Source: Pleodorina starrii
Taxonomy: Eukaryota > Chlorophyta > Chlorophyceae > Chlamydomonadales > Volvocaceae
Length of the DNA stretch: 64,000 bases
Assembly: GCA_030267565.1 (NCBI GenBank)
Contig: BRXU01000001.1
Location: forward strand, 4,030,001-4,094,000
Reading direction: 5' to 3'
Under the pieces are notes generated by a model. It saw only the letters and a program-made list of their open reading frames with translations, had not been told where the DNA came from and did not search any database. The position numbers and the translations under genes are program-made. Shown here in pieces: positions 31,737 through 43,700 of this stretch (the first letter of the stretch is position 1; every line of letters starts with the position of its first letter).

Positions 31737-34700
31737 GTTACAGTATCTGACCGGGCCCTGACGCTGGCCAGGGGCTGCTAACCCAGCCCCGACGGAAAGA
31801 CCGCCTAAGCACTCTCCCCCTTGCGGTGGGAGAAGGGCGTGAGGGGCCGCTACCCCCTCCTGCTCGACGCAGAGCTGGCTGCGTCATACACCCCATATAC
31901 GGGTGTACGGCGCAGCGGCTAGCCAGTCGCCCAGGCTGCGTTTCAGGTCCGCATGCGCTAGGCAGTGGAGGCGGAGGCGGCGCGGGAGATTGGTGTTGGG
32001 GGGCGGTTGGCGGGCTGCAATGTGGGCGATGGCGAGCCGATGGTCAGACGGCGAGGTGACGTTGATGTACGCTTTCGCGAGGTATGGGCAGGCCGCCTCA
32101 GGCAGGTAGATGCGGTCCAGGCGAGAGCCCCCAGGCCGCGGTCCCCGGTATAGGTACGTGAACTCACGGCGCTGGGGGTGCAGCGTGCGAAAGCTGTCCA
32201 CCATCCCTGCGGCCGCCGCCGCCTCCTGCAGCTGCATGGATGGGGCCGCGTCTGCTGCACGCAGGTCCGGACTGGGGCAGTCCAGGGCCGGGTTCTCCAC
32301 AAAGTTGAAATCGCCGCACCACAGCAGTACCGAGCCATCTGCCGCCGCATCTGCGGCGGCGGGGGCCAGGCCTGCCTGACACAGCTGTTGCCGCAGGCCC
32401 GCGGCGCCATCCCTCCCGGCCTGCGGGAAGTAGACGCTGCAGACCCGCACATGATGTCCGCCCCACTTAAATCTGCACTCCGTGAACCACCCCGCGGGCA
32501 CGCCGGCGGGCGCGGGGAGGGCCTCGATGGCGCGGGGGGGAAGGAGGTTTGCACGGACGAGGATCGCCACGCCCGCGGTGTGTTGGCTGTTTGAGTACGA
32601 GTGCGCTGCTATGGTCCAGCCCGGCTGGTGGAGCCGGTCTGCGGCGGCCGTTAGGGCCGCCTCCAGTGCGCTCCGGTCCGGGTCCCCGGTGTGGTGAGTC
32701 TCCTGCAGACACACCACGTCGAGCTGGAGCTGGGCCCAAAGCTGCATCGCCGCTTCGAAGCGCGCTGCGGCGCGCGCCTCCCACACTCGTAAGCCTCCCA
32801 TGTTATGGGACGCCACTCGCAGTGGCCGGGTTAATTGGGCCCGACCTCCCTGACCCCTTGCTGCTCTCATTGCTGTGGAGCCAGCGGCGTTGCCGCCGCC
32901 GGGGCCTGGGGGGGTTGGTCTGCGTTAGTCTGGGCGCCGTCTTGGCTGGCCTGGGATAGCCGTAGCTCCAGGCTGAATGCACGCAGGCTGGCCGCGGGGG
33001 TGCTGGCACTGCTGCGCTGGGAGGGGCTAAGGCTGCATGTGTGCGCCTGGCGGGAGGCCGAGGCGGGGGTTCTGTCCACTGCTGGCTTCCGGCGCGTGTT
33101 GGCGGATTTTTCGCGCATTGCGTCTCCGACTGTGCCTCTCACCCTGGCACTCCGACCCCGCAGCCGGAGCACGACTGCTGCGTCCGATTCGCCCACTTTG
33201 CGCGTCCATCCGCCGCCACCTTTTGCCTGGCGGGCATCAGCTCTGGCCAGGATCTCCGCGTCCGTCAGGTCCGCGATGCAGCGGCCCTGGCTGGGTCGTT
33301 TCCTGGCTGAGGCCTCCTCTGGGCTCGTCTCGCACGGCGAGCGCTGCCGCCCCCGCTCTTTCTGCGCACTGGCGCTGGGTTCAGCAGGGGTCATCGCCGT
33401 CGGCGTCTCAGTGGCGGCGAGCCCCGTAGGGCAGCTGCTTCCTGCCCCAGGTGTACGCTGGGTTTGCCGTGGCGTTCTCCGGGGTGCCGCCGGCGTCAAC
33501 TGCTGCTGCTGCGGCTGCCGCTGCTGAGGCGGCTGCTGTGGCTGACCGACGGCTGGTTCCGCTGCGATGGCAGCATGCTCCTCGGCCGAGTCCGCATTGG
33601 CGGGCGCCGCAGCCTGCTCCTCCTGCTGGTGTTGCCGCGCGTCGGCTGGGCCTGCCGTGGTGGCTGCCTGGACTGTGGCCTCGTGTGCTAGGGCCGCCGT
33701 GTTGGCAGGGCCTTCGGGTGTGCCGGCCGTAGCGGTCGCGTCCGCGGCGGCGGCGCGCTCCGCGGCGGCGGCGCGCTCCGCGGCGGCGGCACGCTCCGCG
33801 GCGGCGGCACGTTCCGCGGCGTGTGTGTGTGTGTGGGGGGGTGTGTCTCGTTACAGTATCTGACCGGGCCCTGACGCTGGCCAGGGGCTGCTAACCCAGC
33901 CCCGACGGAAAGACCGCCTAAGCACTCTCCCCCTTGCGGTGGGAGAAGGGCGTGAGGGGCCGCTACCCCCTCCTGCTCGACGCAGAGCTGGCTGCGTCAT
34001 ACACCCCATATACGGGTGTACGGCGCAGCGGCTCCCCAAAGGCTTGAGCTCACAGCCTGCCTTATACGGCAGCTGGGCCCTTCGTCCGCACAAACAGCAG
34101 TCGCGCCGGCGCACTACGCGGCGCCCGCGCTGTCCTGCCCGCCCTGAAGTCCTTGCAGCGCCGGGGCGCCCGGCCGGCCTGCTACCGGCTGGCGGTGCTC
34201 CTCTAGGCGCGAAAACAAAGCGCTGAGAACCTGCCCCGAGCTTGGTCCGGCTCGTGGGCGGTCAGCACCAAAGGAGAACCCAAGACAGCGCGCGCCCTAC
34301 CCCTGCTACTACTCCTACTACGACGGCCCCGGAGAGGCCGGGGGGTGGCCCCTAGAGGCCGAGCTCCAGAGCGCCGCTTGGCCTCGACGCGGCAGGAGGT
34401 CGGGAGCGGGCCTTGCGGCAGCGGGCTAGGTGACGGAGCTATAGTTCGCACTAGGCGGCACCTCGCCAACTCTCCTCACTCTCGCTAAACCCGCTCCCTA
34501 AAGCCTCCCTTGCCTACAAAAGGCAGCCTGCGGCGGTCTCTGCACCCTAAGTCCTCTCGGACCCGAAGGACCCCCCCCTCCTCCTCCCCTCCTCTCACGC
34601 CTCCCTGCCTCGACGCCCTAAGTTCCCTCCCTCACCCCTAAAGCCCCTTCATCCCCTCACTCCACTTCCCCTCCCCCTCCCTCCATACCCATCCCTGCGT

Positions 34701-37700
34701 GCTGCACACACTGAAAGTGGCCGTTGACCACCGCCAGGATGGGGTGGTCAGGCCCTACCCCCTCCCATCCCCGCCTTGGCACGTCTAGCTTTGCAAACCC
34801 TCGCACACGCTGCCAAAACTCTAGCGCTGCGCGCGCCTTGGCCACCTCGACTGGGTCTGGGGCATCCGGGGCGGTGGGCGAGTTCCTGACTGCCCACAGC
34901 CCCACGCGCGCCCGTTCCATGGCCGTGAGCGCCGCCAGGCAGATCACGTCCCACACGCACTGCTGCACGCCTGGCGGTGGCTCCGCCAGCCACACGTTCG
35001 CCCGGGTGATGGGCCCGGGCACGTGGGCGGCGATCTGCTGCACCACCGCTTGCGCCACCGGGCACTCCCAGAAGTGGTGTGCACGCGGCGAGCATGCGTG
35101 TGGGCCGGCTCCCCCGTACGCGCCGCACTTGCATTGTTCTGGTGCCGCTCCCCTGATGTGGCTGTTGCCGGGGAGCGGCACGCCGTCCTGTGCCAACCGC
35201 CAGAGCGTCTCAAAGTGTTCGCGCTCCCATTTGATGGGCCACATTCGCCGGAGCATTGCCAGTACGCCTGCTGCTGGCGCCACTTCGGCGGCGGCTGGCT
35301 GATGTCCCGGCGGGTGGGCTCCTGCTGTTGCTGCTGCCGCTGCGGGTTGCTCCCGGGCTTCCCGCTCGTAGGCTGCGTGCAGGCGGGCTCGGCGCTCCGT
35401 TACTGGCTGCATCTGCAGTTGAGTGGCTTGGCGGACGGAGAGGTCGCGCAGCTTGATGCTGAGTGACCCCCCAAACCGCCAGCCCACCCGCCTCACGAAC
35501 CGAGCTCGTATCGTCTCCTCCGTATCCAGCCCTGTCGCGCGTTCCGGGTGCGCCAGCACCGTCGCTGCTGCTGCACGCCATTCCGGGCTAATATCCGCCG
35601 TGAGGCGGTTGATGGCGTCGATGGTCGTCGTCCGCCTGAAGCCTGTCAGGTCGCTGGGGTCAAGGTTGGCTGTTACCCAGGCCTCCCACTCGCCAGCTGC
35701 TCGCGGGGCGGATGCGGCGGCCTGCGTCACCCTCATCAGGTCACCCACCGTGCGCAACGCCCTGCATGCCGCCAGACGCCTGTGGCGGCTCTCTAGTCCT
35801 GGCCTAGGAAGCGGGTTGGGAGCCATGTCCCTGTCCTCCTCCTCAGGCGCGAAGTCTGGATCTGCCGCCTGCGCGTCCGCTGCATCCCCCGCTTCCGCTG
35901 CCCCGCTGGTCGGTTGCGCACCGTTCGGCAAAAGGGGGTTGCCCCAAAGCGGGATATTAAGGCACCAGTCCCCGGCGGCCGGCAGTGGCGTCGTGTCAAC
36001 ATCTTGCACGGGGGGGAGGTAGCTGAGGGCGACGAGGAGTGTCGTGACGTCTGCGGGCAGGGGGTCTGTTCCTGGGTGGGGCATCCCTCCCTGCGCCACA
36101 CCCGTGGTGAGCACGGATCCGGGGCTCAGCAGCGGGTGGTAGCCACGGAGCAGCTGGGCGAACGTTCGTACCGACGAGTGGGCGTTGTCTGCTGGCTGGC
36201 TGGCGGTCCGGGCGAGCTTGGCCGCCTTCACCGCCTCCCGTGCGCGGGTGTGCAGGGTGAGCGGCAGCAGCCCGCATCCGCCGTCTCGCGCCGCGCCCCA
36301 CATGAGCTGCCCTGGGAGGCCGGTGAGGCGCTGACATGGCTGCATGGGGCTGACCCTGCGGTCGCCTGCCTGTGCTGCCCATCTCTCCACCTGGCGGGCC
36401 TCTTCCCCCCCTCCTCGGCCGCCGTGCTCCCAGTGGTACGTCCTGATCTGTAAGGCGTATGCCGATATGAGGTTGCATCTGCCGAACACCGACAGCCGAA
36501 GTCTGGTGACGCGGTGCATCCGCTTGCGGATCTCCTCCCCGGCGCGGTGCCAGTTGGATTGCTGGCCTGTTGGGTTATTTGAGAAGCCAGCTCCGAGCGC
36601 GGTCGCGGCAGGCACCAGGCGCAGGCCCTGGATGTTTGGCACTGCGGGCGCATGGGCTGGTGCTGGCGCTTGCGGCGGGGCTGGTGCTGGAGGCGGCGGC
36701 GCGGGCGGTGGGAGCTGGGCGTCGGCTTCCGGCGGGCCTGGCGGCTGCTGAGGTGGGGGCTGCTGGGGTGGCTGCTGCGGCTGTGCCGGCAGGTGGCCAA
36801 CTCTCAGGAGCTCCACTTTGTCGCGGTTTAGCCGCTGTCCGGTGGCCTGCGCAAACGTCTCCGTGGCGTCGAGGAAGGCTTGGACGGTGTGGTCGCCCTC
36901 CAGGAACACCTCTCCGTCGTCCGCAAACTGCACCGCCGTGGTTAGTTCGGCATCTGCTGGGTCCAGGCGAATGCCCAGCCCCTTGCGTTGTAGCCATGAC
37001 AGCAGCGCTTGCGCGACGAAGAGGTAGAGGAGCGGGGCGAGCGGGCAGCCTTGTCGGACGCCCGCCGCCATGCTGACCGGCTCTGACTGCCTCCCCCCCA
37101 CCAGCGCCCGGGCCTGCGTGTCCGCCAACAGCGTCTGTACCCACTTTCGGAGCTGTTCGGACGCACCCAGCTCCGCCATCGCTGCCACTAGAAAGTCCCG
37201 GTGGACCGTATCGTAGGCTTTGGCAAAGTCGAGGAAGGCGACCAGCGCGTTGCGTCCCTGGCGTCGGAGGAGGTGGGGAAGGTAGCGGAGGGTGAAGATG
37301 CTTGCGCCAATGTGTCGCCCCGGGAGGAAGGCCGTTTGCTCCGCAGAGATCGCGGCATTCAGGGCGGGGCCAAGCCTATTTGCCATGACTTTGGCGAGGA
37401 TGCGGTAGTCCGTGTTGAGCAGGGTGATGGGGCGGTAGTTGCCTGGCTGTGTGGGGTCGCCCTTTTTATAGAGCACCTTGATGATGCCCTCGGTGAACCG
37501 CGCGGGCATGTTGCCTGTGGTGCCGATGGCGGTGTATAGGTCAGCCAGAAGGGGGGCGAACTGCCGCTGGAAGGCCCGGTAGAGCTCCGCGGGCAGGCCA
37601 TCCCACCCCGGCGCTTTTCCGCGCGGCGTGGCCTTGAGAGCCGCGGCCACCTCGGTGCTGCCCACTTGGGCCCGGCCGACTGGGTCTTCCGGGTCTGCCG

Positions 37701-40700
37701 GCAGTCGCAGCGGGTGGTCTCGGAGGGCCTCCAGGACCTGGGCCTGCGCCTGCTGCTTCACCGATGCCGGCAGCTCGGCCTCCAATGGCAGGGCGCTGAC
37801 GTCCTGCCAGAAGTTGGCGATGATCTGCGGCAGTCGCCTGGCGTCGCTGACCAGCTGGCCCGTGCGGGGGTCGCGCAGCATGGAGGGGCCGGGGCCGCCC
37901 CCGTTGCCGCCATCGCTCTGTTCCCGGATGAGGGCGGTGAGGGCCCTGGAGGGGCGCTCGCCTTCACTGATCCGGTTCCGCCGGGCGTCCCGGGCCGCCT
38001 CGTTGGCCGCGGCCCGCATGCCCTTCTGCACTGCCACCTGCGCCTCCACTGCCGCCGCCAGCCGTTCCTCGTTGGAGGGGTCGGCGTCCAGGGCGCTGGC
38101 GGCGTCCTGTGCTGCCGCCGCTAGCTGCTGCACGCTGGCGGCTGGCCGGACGCGGCGCGTTTGTGCTTCTCGGTTGAGCCGGGCCACCTGGGCTGTGAGC
38201 CGGCGTTTGAACGCCGGCCACCAGTCCAGCACGGCCTGCTGCGGGTGCTCACCGCCGGTGGGGGCCGCTCCCACTTCCTCGTCTAGCCAGTCGCCCAGGC
38301 TGCGTTTCAGGTCCGCATGCGCTAGGCAGTGGAGGCGGAGGCGGCGCGGGAGATTGGTGTTGGGGGGCGGTTGGCGGGCTGCAATGTGGGCGATGGCGAG
38401 CCGATGGTCAGACGGCGAGGTGACGTTGATGTACGCTTTCGCGAGGTATGGGCAGGCCGCCTCAGGCAGGTAGATGCGGTCCAGGCGAGAGCCCCCAGGC
38501 CGCGGTCCCCGGTATAGGTACGTGAACTCACGGCGCTGGGGGTGCAGCGTGCGAAAGCTGTCCACCATCCCTGCGGCCGCCGCCGCCTCCTGCAGCTGCA
38601 TGGATGGGGCCGCGTCTGCTGCACGCAGGTCCGGACTGGGGCAGTCCAGGGCCGGGTTCTCCACAAAGTTGAAATCGCCGCACCACAGCAGTACCGAGCC
38701 ATCTGCCGCCGCATCTGCGGCGGCGGGGGCCAGGCCTGCCTGACACAGCTGTTGCCGCAGGCCCGCGGCGCCATCCCTCCCGGCCTGCGGGAAGTAGACG
38801 CTGCAGACCCGCACATGATGTCCGCCCCACTTAAATCTGCACTCCGTGAACCACCCCGCGGGCACGCCGGCGGGCGCGGGGAGGGCCTCGATGGCGCGGG
38901 GGGGAAGGAGGTTTGCACGGACGAGGATCGCCACGCCCGCGGTGTGTTGGCTGTTTGAGTACGAGTGCGCTGCTATGGTCCAGCCCGGCTGGTGGAGCCG
39001 GTCTGCGGCGGCCGTTAGGGCCGCCTCCAGTGCGCTCCGGTCCGGGTCCCCGGTGTGGTGAGTCTCCTGCAGACCCACCACGTCGAGCTGGAGCTGGGCC
39101 CAAAGCTGCATCGCCGCTTCGAAGCACGCTGCGGCGCGCGCCTCCCACACTCGTAAGCCTCCCATGTTATGGGACGCCACTCGCAGTGGCCGGGTTAATT
39201 GGGCCCGACCTCCCTGACCCCTTGCTGCTCTCATTGCTGTGGAGCCAGCGGCGTTGCCGCCGCCGGGGCCTGGGGGGGTTGGTCTGCGTTAGTCTGGGCG
39301 CCGTCTTGGCTGGCCTGGGATAGCCGTAGCTCCAGGCTGAATGCACGCAGGCTGGCCGCGGGGGTGCTGGCACTGCTGCGCTGGGAGGGGCTAAGGCTGC
39401 ATGTGTGCGCCTGGCGGGAGGCCGAGGCGGGGGTTCTGTCCACTGCTGGCTTCCGGCGCGTGTTGGCGGATTTTTCGCGCATTGCGTCTCCGACTGTGCC
39501 TCTCACCCTGGCACTCCGACCCCGCAGCCGGAGCACGACTGCTGCGTCCGATTCGCCCACTTTGCGCGTCCATCCGCCGCCACCTTTTGCCTGGCGGGCA
39601 TCAGCTCTGGCCAGGATCTCCGCGTCCGTCAGGTCCGCGATGCAGCGGCCCTGGCTGGGTCGTTTCCTGGCTGAGGCCTCCTCTGGGCTCGTCTCGCACG
39701 GCGAGCGCTGCCGCCCCCGCTCTTTCTGCGCACTGGCGCTGGGGTCAGCAGGGGTCATCGCCGTCGGCGTCTCAGTGGCGGCGAGCCCCGTAGGGCAGCT
39801 GCTTCCTGCCCCAGGTGTACGCTGGGTTTGCCGTGGCGTTCTCCGGGGTGCCGCCGGCGTCAACTGCTGCTGCTGCGGCTGCCGCTGCTGAGGCGGCTGC
39901 TGTGGCTGACCGACGGCTGGTTCCGCTGCGATGGCAGCATGCTCCTCGGCCGAGTCCGCATTGGCGGGCGCCGCAGCCTGCTCCTCCTGCTGGTGTTGCC
40001 GCGCGTCGGCTGGGCCTGCCGTGGTGGCTGCCTGGACTGTGGCCTCGTGTGCTAGGGCCGCCGTGTTGGCAGGGCCTTCGGGTGTGCCGGCCGTAGCGGT
40101 CGCGTCCGCGGCGGCGGCGCGCTCCGCGGCGGCGGCGCGCTCCGCGGCGGCGGCACGCTCCGCGGCGGCGGCACGTTCCGCGGCGTGTGTGTGTGTGTGG
40201 GGGGGTGTGTCTCGTTACAGTATCTGACCGGGCCCTGACGCTGGCCAGGGGCTGCTAACCCAGCCCCGACGGAAAGACCGCCTAAGCACTCTCCCCCTTG
40301 CGGTGGGAGAAGGGCGTGAGGGGCCGCTACCCCCTCCTGCTCGACGCAGAGCTGGCTGCGTCATACACCCCATATACGGGTGTACGGCGCAGCGGCTCCC
40401 CAAAGGCTTGAGCTCACAGCCTGCCTTATACGGCAGCTGGGCCCTTCGTCCGCACAAACAGCAGTCGCGCCGGCGCACTACGCGGCGCCCGCGCTGTCCT
40501 GCCCGCCCTGAAGTCCTTGCAGCGCCGGGGCGCCCGGCCGGCCTGCTACCGGCTGGCGGTGCTCCTCTAGGCGCGAAAACAAAGCGCTGAGAACCTGCCC
40601 CGAGCTTGGTCCGGCTCGTGGGCGGTCAGCACCAAAGGAGAACCCAAGACAGCGCGCGCCCTACCCCTGCTACTACTCCTACTACGACGGCCCCGGAGAG

Positions 40701-43700
40701 GCCGGGGGGTGGCCCCTAGAGGCCGAGCTCCAGAGCGCCGCTTGGCCTCGACGCGGCAGGAGGTCGGGAGCGGGCCTTGCGGCAGCGGGCTAGGTGACGG
40801 AGCTATAGTTCGCACTAGGCGGCACCTCGCCAACTCTCCTCACTCTCGCTAAACCCGCTCCCTAAAGCCTCCCTTGCCTACAAAAGGCAGCCTGCGGCGG
40901 TCTCTGCACCCTAAGTCCTCTCGGACCCGAAGGACCCCCCCCTCCTCCTCCCCTCCTCTCACGCCTCCCTGCCTCGACGCCCTAAGTTCCCTCCCTCACC
41001 CCTAAAGCCCCTTCATCCCCTCACTCCACTTCCCCTCCCCCTCCCTCCATACCCATCCCTGCGTGCTGCACACACTGAAAGTGGCCGTTGACCACCGCCA
41101 GGATGGGGTGGTCAGGCCCTACCCCCTCCCATCCCCGCCTTGGCACGTCTAGCTTTGCAAACCCTCGCACACGCTGCCAAAACTCTAGCGCTGCGCGCGC
41201 CTTGGCCACCTCGACTGGGTCTGGGGCATCCGGGGCGGTGGGCGAGTTCCTGACTGCCCACAGCCCCACGCGCGCCCGTTCCATGGCCGTGAGCGCCGCC
41301 AGGCAGATCACGTCCCACACGCACTGCTGCACGCCTGGCGGTGGCTCCGCCAGCCACACGTTCGCCCGGGTGATGGGCCCGGGCACGTGGGCGGCGATCT
41401 GCTGCACCACCGCTTGCGCCACCGGGCACTCCCAGAAGTGGTGTGCACGCGGCGAGCATGCGTGTGGGCCGGCTCCCCCGTACGCGCCGCACTTGCATTG
41501 TTCTGGTGCCGCTCCCCTGATGTGGCTGTTGCCGGGGAGCGGCACGCCGTCCTGTGCCAACCGCCAGAGCGTCTCAAAGTGTTCGCGCTCCCATTTGATG
41601 GGCCACATTCGCCGGAGCATTGCCAGTACGCCTGCTGCTGGCGCCACTTCGGCGGCGGCTGGCTGATGTCCCGGCGGGTGGGCTCCTGCTGTTGCTGCTG
41701 CCGCTGCGGGTTGCTCCCGGGCTTCCCGCTCGTAGGCTGCGTGCAGGCGGGCTCGGCGCTCCGTTACTGGCTGCATCTGCAGTTGAGTGGCTTGGCGGAC
41801 GGAGAGGTCGCGCAGCTTGATGCTGAGTGACCCCCCAAACCGCCAGCCCACCCGCCTCACGAACCGAGCTCGTATCGTCTCCTCCGTATCCAGCCCTGTC
41901 GCGCGTTCCGGGTGCGCCAGCACCGTCGCTGCTGCTGCACGCCATTCCGGGCTAATATCCGCCGTGAGGCGGTTGATGGCGTCGATGGTCGTCGTCCGCC
42001 TGAAGCCTGTCAGGTCGCTGGGGTCAAGGTTGGCTGTTACCCAGGCCTCCCACTCGCCAGCTGCTCGCGGGGCGGATGCGGCGGCCTGCGTCACCCTCAT
42101 CAGGTCACCCACCGTGCGCAACGCCCTGCATGCCGCCAGACGCCTGTGGCGGCTCTCTAGTCCTGGCCTAGGAAGCGGGTTGGGAGCCATGTCCCTGTCC
42201 TCCTCCTCAGGCGCGAAGTCTGGATCTGCCGCCTGCGCGTCCGCTGCATCCCCCGCTTCCGCTGCCCCGCTGGTCGGTTGCGCACCGTTCGGCAAAAGGG
42301 GGTTGCCCCAAAGCGGGATATTAAGGCACCAGTCCCCGGCGGCCGGCAGTGGCGTCGTGTCAACATCTTGCACGGGGGGGAGGTAGCTGAGGGCGACGAG
42401 GAGTGTCGTGACGTCTGCGGGCAGGGGGTCTGTTCCTGGGTGGGGCATCCCTCCCTGCGCCACACCCGTGGTGAGCACGGATCCGGGGCTCAGCAGCGGG
42501 TGGTAGCCACGGAGCAGCTGGGCGAACGTTCGTACCGACGAGTGGGCGTTGTCTGCTGGCTGGCTGGCGGTCCGGGCGAGCTTGGCCGCCTTCACCGCCT
42601 CCCGTGCGCGGGTGTGCAGGGTGAGCGGCAGCAGCCCGCATCCGCCGTCTCGCGCCGCGCCCCACATGAGCTGCCCTGGGAGGCCGGTGAGGCGCTGACA
42701 TGGCTGCATGGGGCTGACCCTGCGGTCGCCTGCCTGTGCTGCCCATCTCTCCACCTGGCGGGCCTCTTCCCCCCCTCCTCGGCCGCCGTGCTCCCAGTGG
42801 TACGTCCTGATCTGTAAGGCGTATGCCGATATGAGGTTGCATCTGCCGAACACCGACAGCCGAAGTCTGGTGACGCGGTGCATCCGCTTGCGGATCTCCT
42901 CCCCGGCGCGGTGCCAGTTGGATTGCTGGCCTGTTGGGTTATTTGAGAAGCCAGCTCCGAGCGCGGTCGCGGCAGGCACCAGGCGCAGGCCCTGGATGTT
43001 TGGCACTGCGGGCGCATGGGCTGGTGCTGGCGCTTGCGGCGGGGCTGGTGCTGGAGGCGGCGGCGCGGGCGGTGGGAGCTGGGCGTCGGCTTCCGGCGGG
43101 CCTGGCGGCTGCTGAGGTGGGGGCTGCTGGGGTGGCTGCTGCGGCTGTGCCGGCAGGTGGCCAACTCTCAGGAGCTCCACTTTGTCGCGGTTTAGCCGCT
43201 GTCCGGTGGCCTGCGCAAACGTCTCCGTGGCGTCGAGGAAGGCTTGGACGGTGTGGTCGCCCTCCAGGAACACCTCTCCGTCGTCCGCAAACTGCACCGC
43301 CGTGGTTAGTTCGGCATCTGCTGGGTCCAGGCGAATGCCCAGCCCCTTGCGTTGTAGCCATGACAGCAGCGCTTGCGCGACGAAGAGGTAGAGGAGCGGG
43401 GCGAGCGGGCAGCCTTGTCGGACGCCCGCCGCCATGCTGACCGGCTCTGACTGCCTCCCCCCCACCAGCGCCCGGGCCTGCGTGTCCGCCAACAGCGTCT
43501 GTACCCACTTTCGGAGCTGTTCGGACGCACCCAGCTCCGCCATCGCTGCCACTAGAAAGTCCCGGTGGACCGTATCGTAGGCTTTGGCAAAGTCGAGGAA
43601 GGCGACCAGCGCGTTGCGTCCCTGGCGTCGGAGGAGGTGGGGAAGGTAGCGGAGGGTGAAGATGCTTGCGCCAATGTGTCGCCCCGGGAGGAAGGCCGTT

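Larger units (their letters stand above)
31736..33820 (-). mobile_element. LINE copy L0, internally deleted
   Basis: Minus-strand copy with the same 5' end (GCCGCGGAACG) and 3' end (CTGTAACG) as the full-size copies, but lacking about 4.25 kb. The deletion joins ORF2 just after its endonuclease domain to the 3' UTR near 31920, with only a CT of shared sequence at the break. It keeps ORF1 and the endonuclease. Several substitutions separate it from L1 and L2, so it is not simply a recent duplicate of them. Confidence 0.9.
33849..40184 (-). mobile_element. LINE copy L1, full-size
   Basis: About 6.3-kb non-LTR retrotransposon on the minus strand: 5' GCG-rich repeat, ORF1, overlapping ORF2 (1,525 codons), then an 808-bp 3' UTR ending CTGTAACG and followed by an (AC)-rich tail. 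The domain order (AP-endonuclease, reverse transcriptase, CxC...HxxxxC knuckle, no RNase H seen) fits L1-like LINEs. It is flanked on both sides by (GT)-rich tracts. It is nearly identical to L2, offset by exactly 6,364 bp. Confidence 0.92.

Noticed and set aside
30879..31761. Several 170-325-codon Gly/Val/Trp or Pro/His frames on both strands
   Set aside because: They are products of the G-rich microsatellite field, which is open in most frames by composition.
37628..38473. 281-codon plus-strand frame within LINE L1 (and its twin in L2)
   Set aside because: Antisense shadow of ORF2 in GC-rich codons; it repeats only because the element repeats.
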